A stretch of DNA of 64,000 nucleotides from Prinsepia uniflora (taxonomy: Eukaryota; Streptophyta; Magnoliopsida; Rosales; Rosaceae), in the NCBI GenBank assembly GCA_032719365.1, contig CM064861.1, forward strand, positions 77,744,863 through 77,808,862. The letters run 5' to 3'. The position numbers and the translations under genes were made by a program. This document shows positions 32,917 to 45,250 of this stretch, one piece after another; position 1 is the first letter of the stretch; each line of letters begins with the position of its first letter. The notes under the pieces were generated by a model, which worked only from the letters and a program-made list of their open reading frames with translations, searched no databases and was not told the origin of the DNA.

Positions 32917-35788
32917 ATGGCTTTCGGAGAGACTGAGATTCAAAAATCTGAGGTTTGTTTCAGTAAATTGTCGTCTAAATTTTTTCCATTACTTATATTT
33001 GGTGGTTTCAATTTGATATATATACTGAGTTTGGAAAAATTAACTTGGATGAAATGAAGGGTGTGAAAGGAGGGGTTCAAGGTATCAAGAGTGATCAAGC
33101 CTTTAAGGTTGAAAATGTGCCACAAAGCCATTTTGCTCCCACTATTTGCGTTGGTGACAGTACCTTAAAGTTCACTAATGTCCTCTACAACCTCACTCCT
33201 GCTGGTAGAAAACATAACATTCTAACATTATTTCTTTGCTACAATTATCGATTTCAGATTTACGGTTTGATAATAACGAAGTTTCAGATAATGTTAATAA
33301 TTTAGAAATATAAGCTTCCAAGTCCTTGACATTTTCATTGCATCCAGAGCTGTATGAGCATGCCCTGCAGCACGAGCAAGGGTCGTTCATAACCTCGACT
33401 GGCGCCCTAGCAACTCGATCCGGGGCCAAGACCGGCCGATCTCCAAGAGATAAACGGGTTGTCCAGGATGATTCTACCACGGATGAGCTTTGGTGGGGAA
33501 AGTAAGTCTAACTCCCCCCTCACTTGCACTTTATTTTTAAATTTACGAGCATTATTTTTTACTGATCACTTTTGTCAATGACTTCTCTAATAGAATTAAA
33601 TCCTACACTTAACATCGGTAATTTAACTTTAATTTTTGGTTGGTGGGATATAGGGGCTCACCCAACATTGGAATGGACGAACATACCTTCATGGTTAACC
33701 GGGAAAGAGCTGTGGATTACTTGAATTCTTTGGACAAGGTTAATTTTCTATTTTTCGTTTCAATCGTCTTTGTTCATCATCCTTCCTCATAATAAAAAAA
33801 TAAATAATAATAATGGTCTTGAATTGTTGATTTATTACAGGTCTTTGTGAATGATCAATTCTTGAACTGGGATCCAGAAAACAAAATCAAAGTGCGAATT
33901 GTCTCTGCGAGAGCTTATCACTCATTGTTCATGCATAACATGTAAGTGAAACCCACGTGCAAATCACATATGAACAAAATGTTCATACATTACGTGTTTC
34001 TCTAAACTCCAAATCAATGGTAGGTGTATCCGACCCACTTGTAAGGAGCTGGAGAACTTTGGTGCTCCGGACTTCACCATCTACAACGCGGGGCAGTTCC
34101 CCTGCAATCGTTACACTAACTACATGACATCCTCCACTAGCATTAATATCGATCTTGCTAGGAAAGAAATGGTCATCCTTGGAACCATGTACGCCGGGGA
34201 AATGAAGAAGGGTCTCTTCAGTCTCATGCATTATCTCATGCCTAAGAGACAAATCCTTTCCCTTCACTCTGGCTGCAACATGGGGAAAGATGGAGATGTT
34301 GCAATTTTCTTTGGATTATCAGGTAATAATCATACCTGATGATCGCGGAGCACGTGTTGAGAAGCTAGTTTAGTACTGATCAATGAACACAATTTTCTTT
34401 TACTTGTAATTAGGCACCGGAAAGACAACATTGTCTACCGATCATAACAGGTTCTTGATCGGAGACGATGAGCACTGCTGGGGTGAGAATGGCGTGTCGA
34501 ACATCGAAGGTGGCTGCTATGCCAAGTGCATTGATCTCTCTGGGGAGAAAGAGCCTGACATTTTCAATGCCATCAAGTTTGGTGCTGGTAATATACATGA
34601 CTTCAATTTCTTGTAGTGTATGAGAAAGAGTTCAACTTCGATTGCACTACAGAAATGATGGACTGATTCTTATTGGCAGTGCTAGAGAACGTTGTGTTTG
34701 ACGAGCATACACGACTTGTGGACTACGCAGACAAATCTGTTACAGGTAAATGTAACTCATTCATCAAAATTTCCGTGTACCTAAAGAGGATGAAGAAGAA
34801 ATTTGAAGTATCCATTTTCCTGTTGTGGTTGCAGAGAACACTCGTGCAGCCTACCCCATCGAATACATCCCCAACGCGTTGATCCCGTGCGTTGGCCCTC
34901 ACCCGAAGAATGTGATCCTTCTGGCTTGTGATGCATTTGGTGTCCTGCCACCTGTGAGCAAGCTGAGCCTGGCACAGACCATGTACCACTTCATAAGTGG
35001 CTACACTGCCCTGGTAAAAATTTCAACTGTTTTCAATTTTACCTCTGGTAAAAGTCAATATATTGGGGATGTTACACATTAGTTTACTAAACCAATTGCG
35101 GGAAATGTTTAGGTTGCCGGAACTGAGGAGGGTATCAAGGAGCCACAGGCAACATTCTCAGCCTGCTTTGGTGCTGCATTTTTAATGCTACATCCTACCA
35201 AGTATGCAGCAATGTTGGCTGAGAAGATGCAGAAGCATGGCGCTACCGCATGGCTCGTTAACACTGGCTGGTCTGGTGGCAGGTGACCATACACGCATTC
35301 AAACATTAACAACATTCATAACATTACAATACAGGGTTTAAGGTAGCTTACACATTTATCTGAATTCTGAACCAAATTACATTTTATATGTTTCAGCTAT
35401 GGATCAGGAAGCAGGATTAAGTTAGCCTACACAAGGAAAATCATCGATGCCATTCACTCCGGGAGTCTCTTAACTGCGCAATACAAGAAGACTAAAGTGT
35501 TTGGACTTGAGATCCCTCATGAAGTTGAGGGGGTGCCTCCAGAAATACTTGATCCAGTGAACACTGTAAGTCAGGCTTCACAATATATATTTGACCTCCT
35601 TCGTTTTTGGTCAGGCTTTCTAATTTTTGAATTCGGGCTTTAAGTGGTCGGACAAGGATGCATACAATGAGACACTGGTGAAGCTGGCTAGGCTGTTCAA
35701 GAACAACTTTGAGACTTTTACCAACTACAAGATTGGGAAGGACAACAAGCTCAGTGAAGAGATCCTTGCAGCTGGCCCTAATTGCTGA
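32917..35788 (+). CDS. PCK: PEP carboxykinase (ATP), PEPCK-b, short N-terminus, copy 2
   Basis: Same gene model as 4544-7415, shifted by 28,373: exons 32917-32952, 33030-33204, 33348-33501, 33654-33738, 33841-33941, 34024-34322, 34414-34587, 34680-34745, 34835-35013, 35113-35282, 35397-35565, 35645-35788, giving 583 residues. The only coding difference I found from copy 1 is synonymous (Ile ATC to ATA near 34995). The active-site motifs are intact and the PEPCK-a-type N-terminal extension is absent. If the duplication is real, the plant carries two PEPCK-b genes encoding the same protein. Confidence 0.88.
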
Positions 35789-36044
35789 TCAATGTGACAA
35801 AGCTCTGGAGAAGCAAGTTTTGTCAAATGGGTAGTTGGTAAACCCATGGACATGCAGAAGAGAAATGTTATTCCCATTCGCACCGAGACAATTTTACTAG
35901 TTCAAATAACAATTTAGGTGAAACAGGGCCAGCTTTTTTATTTTATTTTTTTCTTTTTGTTTTGGCAAAGTTAGTTGGTATGGTTGGTGCATTGTTTTCA
36001 CGGTGACCTTGTACATTTCGTATTTTAATTTAATCATATTTGTT

Positions 36045-36050
36045 AATAAA
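36045..36050 (+). terminator. Poly(A) signal of PEPCK-b, copy 2
   Basis: AATAAA lies about 255 bp after the stop, as in copy 1. Confidence 0.5.
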
Positions 36051-36154
36051 AAGAAGAATTTCACAAAAGTTTAAGTTATGCTTATGGGTTTTCCGAGCAA
36101 ACTAGAAACAACAGTAAACAAGCATCCCCGATTGGCCTCCTAATCCTATAACAA

Positions 36155-38803
36155 TCAGGGAATAAGTTTCCAAGCACGTCTCATAACTTCGTCATCTATG
36201 AAAGGACGTAAAGACCACATCAGGCAGTAGGTCTCTAGTTCTCCTGAAGACGACTTGAGATTTAGAGCAGAGACAACCTTCTCCTGAAACAAGTTTTGAC
36301 ATTGGATGTTCCTAAAGTTCACAAAGAAGTAACCAAATGACAGGAAAGGAGGAGGAGGTTAATACCTGCATATTATAGTCTTGCTTGGCCATACTGTAAA
36401 TGATCCCCATCAGAACAGCATAATCAGTAACTGCACTTCTTTTGTGACGGGATGCCATGATTTCCTTCTGAACAATTAGTTTAGCATCAGTACTATGCCA
36501 TTGTAAATATTATCGACCACGAGATGTCAAAACTAAGAATTTGTAAGATTTTTTCTGAAAAATATACAAATCTGAACTAAGTATTACATACTTCTAAGTG
36601 ACGAACATTCAGAAAGAACAAGAAGGAAAAAAGAATAGACATAAGAGAAATTTCTATCAAATATCTTAGAGCTCAAAAGACATAAATCTGTTGTATCTAA
36701 AAGACTTTTTCTCTCTCTTAATCATCTAGATTTTGAATAGACAGAAATACTGCATTCACAACTTTTATCTGATACTCTTTTTGTATTTGACACCATTTCA
36801 TGCTTGACGAGAAAATGAAAGCAATGAAAAGCTTATAAAATTAAAGGATAGTTTGGAAAACAAGGAGGATCAAAAGAGGCCCGCATTTTAAGAAAAACTG
36901 CTATGCGGGTGGGTTCTTGATTGTTCTAAGAAAAATATATTAAAAATATAAAACTAATTATTATATAAGATTTTGATATACAGAATTGTACTAAGAAGTT
37001 CGTACTTGAGCAAGATAATTGAACGGCGTCTGACCAAATTTGATCACCAATTTTCAGATTAAAACTTGCTAATTATGTATGAGAAAGGGCGGAAACTTTT
37101 GACTGGAATACTAGCTTGCTACATAAGGACAAGAGATATGATGCAAATTTGTGGATCAGAGGCATGCATCAAAATTTCATGGAATACTCTCATTAGTTAG
37201 AGAATAAAAGAAGCAAAAAATTTGTGAACAAGGAGTCCTCTAAAACAGAAATATAGAAAGACCTACAAACTCATATGTCATATCTACAAGGAAAGAGATA
37301 CAGCGGCTCAGTATGCAGTAACAATAAATACCACAAAAAATCTAGAATATGACTACTTTTCAATCTTAAAATAATAAAAAATGCAAACTCCTAAACTTTG
37401 AAGCTATGGAGAAGTATGCACATTGAAACTAACCTTAACAAAATCCCAAGTATGGAATTATCTGATGAATGTAATGATATATCCAAAGGAGTGCTAATTA
37501 TAGATTCAAGTATGAATAGTCGGAAAAATTCCTTGAATGGGTACTACTAAACAAAGACAAGATACACAACTGAACAGAATATACAATCATCAAAATATTC
37601 ATTGGAAAATTAGTAGCAACAAAAACGACCTTGTCATCAGTATTTGCTTCTTCGTCCAACCTTTCAGCACAACTGTCATCCTGGAAGGGGGGTGAATTTC
37701 GCATTGCAGATTGCATTGCACCAGTTGCATCCTCCACAAGGCATCTGAGTTCATTTAGTATGCTTTTTCCTGCAACAAGCATTGCATATTTTTAATCTAA
37801 AATTTCAAAAGTACATCAAGTAGGAGATTGCGCATAAAAGAAATATGCATTAGGCGTAAAAAAAGGTATTGCAATAATTATAAAAGACACTAGATAAGAA
37901 AGCACTAATAATATGAACATATAATATAGCTTATTGATGTAAAGACCACACCACTTCACTTTCCATTTTAACAAGACTCCTTTCTGGTGCGTAACTGGAA
38001 AAATAAATGATGATAATTATAGGAATAGATGTACCTTTACTTAAATAGTCACAAAGTCCAAGTTCGCTTGCATGCACTTCTAACGAGCATTTTACACATG
38101 TAAAAGAAAAATATCAGGCTCCGGCCAATAAATATCAGAAAGGAATGTGAAGATCAAACGAATAGAATGTAAAGGTTACAACTTACTCCAACTATTTCAA
38201 GTGAATTTTATATTGATAACAGCTTTAATACAGAATTAAGTATAGTTTCTTTAAAGTTCTATAACCCTTTTGTTAACAAAGCTGTAATGAACCCGGGAGA
38301 ATAAACACTTACACTTACTTATACTTCGCCTGCCATCATCAGTGTTGATGCATCCAGCTTCAATATACGATTTAACCCTCTTTGTCTCATTAGCTAGGAT
38401 TATGTTTTTGACCAACTGTGATGTCTCATCTATGAGAGGCCGTCGAATAAACTCTAAAAAAGCGTAACAATTTCACTGATAACATAGAAACAAACTTCAT
38501 CTAGGTGCGGATAACAACTCAATAACCATCGCCTAAAACGCTTACCAAGGCCCTGCTGAAAGCCAACGAGTAATGTGCTTCCCACGGCCACTAATTCATC
38601 AAACTTGGTGACACTGCCACAATGATGAAGTTAAAAGATCTCCCAAGATGAAAAATGCATTGAAGAAGATCATCATGTCAATAAACGGTGAATTGCTGCC
38701 AGTAAAGGTGGAAAGTTAAGCAAAATCATAGAGGCGGAGATTACCTGACCATGAAATCCTTGAACAAGTTGAAAACTTTCTCTTCTAATTCTGAATTCAA
38801 CAT
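36155..38803 (-). CDS. DUF7795-like protein of unknown function, copy 2
   Basis: Exons in transcript order: 38803-38745, 38613-38546, 38453-38319, 38079-38035, 37769-37630, 36467-36366, 36283-36155; 225 residues. I saw no coding difference from the copy at 7782-10430. The function is unknown; the family appears plant-wide and helical. This copy keeps its native upstream region, about 1.7 kb shared with the divergently transcribed SPT2 gene, so it is the copy more likely to be normally regulated. Confidence 0.75.
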
Positions 38804-39379
38804 CAGAAAGAACTGGAGAACTAAGAAGGACAAGAGAAGAAGGCAGAAGAAGAAGTGAAGAGAACCAAAGGGAGCCAAAGAAGCAAACTGAGAGGTAAGA
38901 CACCATTTTATATGAACTAGAAGTAAGAAACTTGTGAAAGATTGATATCAAACATTGGACGCGAGATGGCCCAAAAACTGTAGTTTAGCAAGCAGCCACA
39001 CAGAAATCACAAGCAAAAAATAATTGAACAAAGTGAGTAGGACAAGTAAAGTTCTAAGTTTCCATCAACGACAGAATAACCTACAAGTTCAGAAGCAGGA
39101 AAATATACCAACATGTTCAAATTTCATACGTTGTTCTGTAAAAGCGGAAAAATAGTTACATTTCAAAAATTGTAGCTTCAAAGCCTCAGTTTAGGTTTGG
39201 ATGCAATCATTGAGCGTTAGATATTGGCATTTGTATTCATATTCCAACTCCCAATTGCCCAGTGAAATACTACAAGTCTCAAAAGCCTCAGTCTACTTAC
39301 CCGAAACTCTCGTTACAAAATCGTCGGCAACAGCAATCCGGAGCTGCGTAAGTATCAGAGCTGTGGTTCTCAGTTATCG

Positions 39380-39571
39380 ATGCAAGCCCTTACCACAATC
39401 CGACAAACTGGTAGAAGATCAGCGAAAGGAGGAGGAAGAAGAGCAGGAGGAGGAAGAAGAGCAGGAGGAGGAAGAAGAGCAGGAGGAGGAGTAGGAGGAG
39501 GAGGACGAGAAGGGGTACCGGGGGATGCTTCTTCTGGTGGGTTAGGAGGTCACAGTGTTTCAGTAGGTTAA
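39380..39571 (+). CDS. Small Gly/Arg-rich ORF, hypothetical
   Basis: A 63-codon ORF from ATG to TAA. The N-terminus MQALTTIRQTGRRSA is basic and could pass for the start of an organelle presequence, followed by GGGRRA repeats that come from the underlying 18-bp DNA repeat. I recognise no family. It may simply be a by-product of the repeat. Confidence 0.2.
   Translation: MQALTTIRQTGRRSAKGGGRRAGGGRRAGGGRRAGGGVGGGGREGVPGDASSGGLGGHSVSVG
39425..39500 (+). repeat. Purine-rich 18-bp tandem repeat
   Basis: AGGAGGAGGAAGAAGAGC occurs about three times, followed by a degenerate GGA tract. The GA/CT strand asymmetry is typical of plant promoter GA-rich regions. Confidence 0.8.
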
Positions 39572-39690
39572 ATATCCTTTTTTCACAATCTCCCTGTAAA
39601 TTTTGCCCGTTCGGCGGGTTGGTTTACGGCTGCTTAGGATTTGGCGGTGCGCCGCGGGTCTATACTCTATAGTCAACGAGTAGAAGGCCG

Positions 39691-39795
39691 GTCTGAGCTA
39701 TTGGGCTATTGGGCTATTGAATTTAACCCAACAAAATTACGTCTATCCTAGTTAGAATTTCTAGGTCAACAGCCCAATAGCCCAATAGCCCAGAC
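39691..39795. promoter_or_regulatory. Inverted repeat of TGGGCT (site II) motifs
   Basis: Arms of about 28 bp (39691-39718 and 39768-39795) with two mismatches flank a 49-bp loop. Each arm holds consecutive GGGCTATT units, so both strands show TGGGCT, the plant site II element of housekeeping promoters. It lies about 700 bp before the SPT2 ATG and about 900 bp before the divergent DUF7795-like gene. Confidence 0.6.
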
Positions 39796-40489
39796 CAGCC
39801 ATGGACCAGCCATCTGCCGTCGATCACTATTAATCACAGCCTCTGTAAACCCACCCCGCCAAACAGTGAAAATTACGGAATTGAGACGGTGGAAATGGAA
39901 TTCGAAAGACCCACCGAAGCAGTCCCACCTTTTAAGCCACCAAAACCAAAAGCCCTCACCTTTGAACTCTAGAACTCTTCATTTTTGTTCATCAGTTCTT
40001 CTTCAATCTTCTCCTTTCCCCCAGCCTTCTGCCCATCATATTCATTCTCCTCCACAGAACAAGTTTTTCGATTTTTAGGGCTTGAAGAGAGAGAGGAATC
40101 GCAATCTTACTATTTGGGGCTTCGCCGCGATTATCTTCAATAGAGGTCACAGGCTTTCGATCGGCATCGTGGTTGGAAGGGCTTTCGGTAAGTATTTTGG
40201 TTTTTATCATCGGATTTTAAAATTATGGGGTTCGAATTGTATGGTCTGAGCATGAAATTCAACCATCCGAACTGTGAATTGGGCATCGGATTGGCCAATG
40301 TCAAAATTAGGGTTCAAATCGAACGCCAAATCCATGGAACCAACAGACCCATTGGGGTTTTTTTTTCGTAACTATTTGATTCGCGGAAAATTTTGTTCCA
40401 GATTTTCTGTCAATCATAATAAAAATTAGGGTCTTTTTTGTTGTGATTTCAGGTACCCAGTATTTCTAATTGTTCATTGAGAAATCGAC

Positions 40490-43400
40490 ATGCGTGAATA
40501 TGATAGAGATGTAAGCAAATTTTCAGCCTAAGTCTTATCTGAACTATTTATGTGCTAGTTATCGATATTGATACGCAATATCTTTATCTAGAAGAAGTTT
40601 AGATTGACAAATTTTGGTGGTTATTTTGTCATAGGAAGATGGAGTATATACTGATTATGAGGACGAAGAGGAAGGATCTGAGGAAGGGGAGGAGTATGAA
40701 GAGGAAGCGGAAGAGGAAGATCCAAAGCCGACCAAGGAAGCATTGGAGTACCTTGAGTTGAGACAACGCTTGAAAGAACGGATTCGAAAGCAGATGAAGA
40801 AGGAAGGTGCTTCTGCTTTGGCCAAGTCCAGTGATAAAAAGAAGAAGCTCCCCAATGATAAGTGAGTGGTGGCTACTAATAACTGCATTTCTTTTTTGTG
40901 AAATAAAAAACCATACTTCCTTGGTAGGATGTGTAAGGTTTTAACTTTATTACTGTTTCTTTTTGTAGAATGTATCTGTATGACTATGTGCTTAACAACT
41001 TGGCATTGTTACTTGAAGTCTCAGAGAAGGAACCAACTATTGCAACCAAATAGTTTCGTAATGTGTTGATTAGCTGTATGGTATTTACTTTCCACTGTGT
41101 GATGATACCTGATTTGTAGTTACAAATTTTAGGACAGGTTTTATTTTTCCAGAGATATTACCGCCTTGAAAGAAAATTGAGTGCACTCCTGGAAACCATT
41201 TTGAAGTGTTTTCCATCCGTCCAAATTGTTTAAAACGGGAAGTGTCACGAGGTTCGAATAGTAATGTATATTCAAGTTCTTTTGCAGCTTTTATGTTCGT
41301 ATGAAATGCTTTACCAGCCTTACCTTGCACCAAATTGAGCCATGATTTTTCCTGTCTATATTGACGGGATTGTCTCACAGATGATTTATTTCATATTTTG
41401 CAATTTGTTTATCTGCAGTTATGGATCTTTCTTTGGCCCATCTCAACCAGTTATTGCTGAGAGAGTAATCCAGGAAAGCAAGTCGTTATTAGAAACCCAG
41501 CATCTGGCATCTAGGGTTGAAAACTCTCACCATCTTGTATGTATACTTGCTCTCTATTTTTGTTATATCTCATAAGTTACTTTCTCACTTCTGGTCTTTT
41601 TCTCTAGCTACCATGTGCACACTTATCAATGTTTTTGGTATACCATATAATGAGGGCTGTCCTGATCTCAAATTGATTATGGAATGTAGTTTTGGTCTGG
41701 TAACTTTTTGTGGCCATTTGGGGAAAATTAGGGAACTCCAGTTTTATTAAAGACATTGATTTGACATGCATTTTATTTGAAATCGTGCTTTTTGTGTGGT
41801 GAATTTGCAATTCTATTGATGATAACCTGGTTTTGTAATTGGTCCAACCTCTAACCCTGTAGATTGTTGAAAAGTTTGTACATGTATTGTAACTGTCTTA
41901 TGAGTTGGAAAACTTGAGAAGTTTGAACGTTTACTATTACAGTTTATGAAGAGGGAATATATGAAGCGCTCGTGTGCTTTTATTGAAGCATAAATTTTAT
42001 ATATTTTGATGATATCACTTGCCTCTGCAGAGCAAGAAGAGCTCTGGATCAACCTCTGCTGGGTCAGGATCGAAATCTGTATCATATGACCAGAAACCCA
42101 AAGTCATTAAAGAGGTATTTGGGGAAAAAAAATTGCTAGATGATGTTTACCGCGAATTACTTTTCTATTTGTTTTATTATTATCAATGGAATTCTCAAAT
42201 TTGCAGGTTAAAAATAAAGCCCAAGTGCTTAAGGATACCAGAGATTACTCTTGGTTACTTTCTGAAAATGCGGAGGCCCCAGCTCCTGCAAAGGATCGTC
42301 TCCCTCGAAATGTATCTGTTTCAAATTCTGGTGAGTAATCTGCGCTTCATATCTGTCCCTTCATTTTTGGTGCTTTAAACATGCTATTTTCATTGAGGTA
42401 CTTATACAGGTCTTTTGCTGATCTTAAAGAGGTGAGGTCTAGTCAAATTGCAACAAAAAGCAAACTGCCGCTCACAAGTAACGGTAGGGATGCACATGGC
42501 GATCACGATGAAAGGAGACTGGTATCTATGAACGGCCAAATGCATTCTAAAGTGGGGCCCAATAAGTTCAGTTCCTCCAGTAGAAGACCCGATTCTACAT
42601 CAATGGACTCTAGAAAACAGCTGAGTAGTAACAGCGGAAATGGGCCTGGCCGGCCTCTAGGACCAAGAGGATTGCCTTCGAAGATGCCTGCGTCTACCAC
42701 TGAGAGGAAAGCTTCTGCCCCAGGTGTGAAGAGTTCCATGTCTAGTGTGCACAGACCAGTCCCTTCAAAGTTGCAGTCATCTATTCCAAAGCAGCACTTG
42801 CAACAAAAACAGGAAGTGCGTGAACCTAACAGGCAAAGAGTGTTACCGAAACAGCCAGCAGTATCTTCAAGACCTCAGGTTTAAAGTCCACCATCTTCTG
42901 CATATAGACTTCCCTTTCCATGGCTATTTTTTGAAGAACTACTTCTGTAAGTTATTGTGGAAAGTGCATGACACTTGTTACCTTTCCTGGTTTTTAGCAA
43001 ATAAACAAGCCACAAGTGCAAAGGCAAATCTCATCTCGCCCTATGTCTAAAGAGCATCGCCCCAAAAAAAAGCCTGATAGACGGTGCCCTGATCGTGAGG
43101 CCGAGAGTGTTAGTAATATGATCAGAAATATGTTTGGGTAAGTGATTTTGTTAATTGTTTATTCCTCTCGATTTTTTAAATGGTTTGGAAGTTGGAAGGT
43201 GATTTAAAAGTTCATTAATCTACTGGATGCATTTCAGCTATTTTTGGTAGATTTCATTGTTACAGATGGAAAAGCTCAATCCCAACCAATGTTACTTGTT
43301 TGAATCTTATTCTGCTCCAAAGAATATTTTTCCTAATATTATCTCCTTAAAAGAGTAATATACAGATTACAGTACACTTCTCTTTTGTTATAGAGGTTAC

Positions 43401-43952
43401 TGTAATTTGGCAACATGTTGGGAGTCTTTAGAAATGCGAAGTTGTGGATGGACTTTAGTGCTGTTCGATTGCTTATCTTGAGAGATCATAACTTTGTAAA
43501 GTTGAATATACTGGGAGACGGCCATTTGATGTTACTTTTCGAAATTTGAGGATTTGAGAAAAATATTTATTATTTATTGATGATGATAACAACCAATCTG
43601 AAATCTTTGCAGTTATAATCCAGCACGGTTTTCTGGTAGAGATGATGATGATGATAGTGACATGGAGGCGAACTTTGAGGATATTATGGCGGAGGAGAGG
43701 AGGACGTAAGTCGTGTTTCTCTCACGTAATAAAAAAACATTTCAGTAGCATAAGATTTCTCAACACTAGTCCTTGTATTGCTTAAAATGCACATTATGGC
43801 GGTATGTGGCTGAGATTATGTATATATATTTGTTGCACAGTGCGAAAATCGCAAGACAGGAGGACGAAGAGCAGGCGAGGTTGATAGCAGAAGAAGAGGA
43901 GAGGGAACGGCAGCAGGCGCGGGCGAGAAAGAAGCGCAGGATGGCTGGTTAG
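40490..43952 (+). CDS. SPT2: SPT2-family chromatin protein
   Basis: Nuclear SPT2-type histone chaperone that, in yeast and animals, binds H3-H4 during transcription elongation. Exons: 40490-40510, 40635-40861, 41419-41536, 42031-42114, 42207-42330, 42430-42878, 42998-43137, 43613-43705, 43841-43952; phases close to 455 residues. The N-terminus is strongly acidic (YEDEEEGSEEGEEYEEEAEE), then a basic ELRQRLKERIRKQMKKE helix, then NYGSFFGPSQPVIA. A Ser/Pro/Arg-rich low-complexity middle spans exons 6-7. The conserved C-terminal SPT2 domain includes NMFGYNPARF, an acidic DDDDDSDMEANF and the terminal IARQEDEEQARLIAEEEERE with a basic tail. The exon 6 acceptor was set by frame at 42430; the nearer CAG at about 42410 would shift frame. 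A 5' UTR intron (40188-40452) precedes the short first coding exon. Confidence 0.9.
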
Positions 43953-44479
43953 GGTGTCCGTCCTGTCCTGTCCATTGGCTTCTCATTTGTTAAAAATTCT
44001 TTGGTCAAGTTGAGTCTCTCTCCCACCCTCTGGTGCTGAAACCGGAGTTGAGCTTATTGGACCTAAATTTATTTTGAAGCTCTTTGGGGATTTCGGTGCA
44101 AATTCAAAATGTAATCTTGGGGTGTCGAATAATATGGATTACTGGTTTTTGGTGCCGGAGAGGATTGTGGAAAACCAAGCTGAAACTGTGCTCTAGTCTG
44201 TCTTTTAGATATTTTTGTCTAATTATTATTTGCCCCATTTTTCTTCCAAATGCAAAAAGAAAATTTAAATCAAATGAAAAAGAAAAAGAAAAAGAAAAAG
44301 AAAAAGAAAAAGAAAAAAATTTGAAAATAAGCGAGGATAATAAAAAGCGGCGAAGACTGGAACGAGGCTTCTATGGAACGTTCCATAGTGATCGAGAGGT
44401 AAAAATAGGGGGTGGCCAACCAAAAGCTATTTGAATTTTTCACTCCGGTCGCTGTTCGAGGTTTTTAACCAAATAATGA
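43953..44479. other. 3' flank of SPT2
   Basis: SPT2 3' UTR followed by AT-rich DNA. It contains a (GAAAAA)n microsatellite of about seven units at 44276-44319 and no gene. Confidence 0.7.
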
Positions 44480-45250
44480 AAAGGTCTGAAGAGTATTGTA
44501 TTGTATTGTGTTTGAGTGGGGCGAGGCGGTGGTGGTTCCATAGGCCTGGGTCCGTGCGGCTACGCATTTTCGGGCGAGATTAACCGCCGCCGCTCCTGGG
44601 TTAAAAGCACCATGCAATTAGTACCACAACCTCAATGAGACAATTCTAATGGCACTGAAAATAAGTCAAGCGAATTCCTTGGGTGACAGCAAATTGGCAG
44701 GTAAGATTCGTCTCCATCGAGATTCGTCTCCTCCGAGATTCGTCTCCTCGATTCTCACGCCCCGATGTTCTTCGACGGTAATGGCTTTCAAGGTTGGCTT
44801 TGTCTCGTCAACGATATGTGAGACGACTCTGGTTAGTTTCGTCTCGTCGAGGCGATCAACGAAGTGCTGGAGGTGAAGGTTGTTTCATCGGAGATCAAGG
44901 ATGGCGGTGTGGCGTTCTCGGTTCCTATGTCGCGTTTCGTCTGCTGAAACTCCCACCATGGTGGTCGTCAGTGCACCAGAATAGTAAGGTTGTCGTTCCC
45001 TTCTCACAGCGGCCACGGAGAAGGTAGCAGTGTTGGTTGAGTTCGCCGGAGATGGAGAGTGGTACGGTGGCTCTCTGTTTTGCGAACACACCGCGTGCGG
45101 GAGGTAATCCGAGAGAGAGTGTACGTGAGGGTGAAGAATTAAATGAGGTGATATGGGTTTGTCTGTAGTGGATTGGTCTTAGTGGATTAGGTCTGAGTGG
45201 TTAAGCAAATGGGCTGGGCTGCAGAGTTCTTTTACAAAGTGTTAACCTAT
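44480..45250. other. GC-richer island without a recognised gene
   Basis: Higher GC than its surroundings, with a short tandem repeat of GAGATTCGTCTCC near 44706-44752. The overlapping ORFs (60-77 codons) match no family I recognise; it may be a decayed gene or transposon piece. Confidence 0.4.

Larger units (their letters stand above)
28380..38975 (+). repeat. Segmental duplication, right copy
   Basis: Second copy of 1-10602. Unlike the left copy, its right edge continues into native sequence upstream of the DUF7795-like and SPT2 genes, so this copy keeps the original right flank. Confidence 0.95.
38976..39690. other. Upstream region between the DUF7795-like gene and the site-II inverted repeat
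   Basis: No recognised gene. It includes the purine-rich 18-bp repeats and the small ORF listed separately. On the minus strand, ACGCAG followed by about 45 bp and GGTAAGTAG (39303-39350) look like splice sites, so an unrecognised upstream exon is possible. Confidence 0.4.

Noticed and set aside
42381..42429. Upstream extension of SPT2 exon 6 to an ATG at 42381
   Set aside because: Splicing from exon 5 in phase needs the acceptor at 42430; the extension would shift the frame or start inside the protein.
44649..45091. Candidate gene in the GC-rich island after SPT2
   Set aside because: Short overlapping ORFs on both strands with no recognised family, no splice structure and a local DNA repeat; kept only as an unassigned island.
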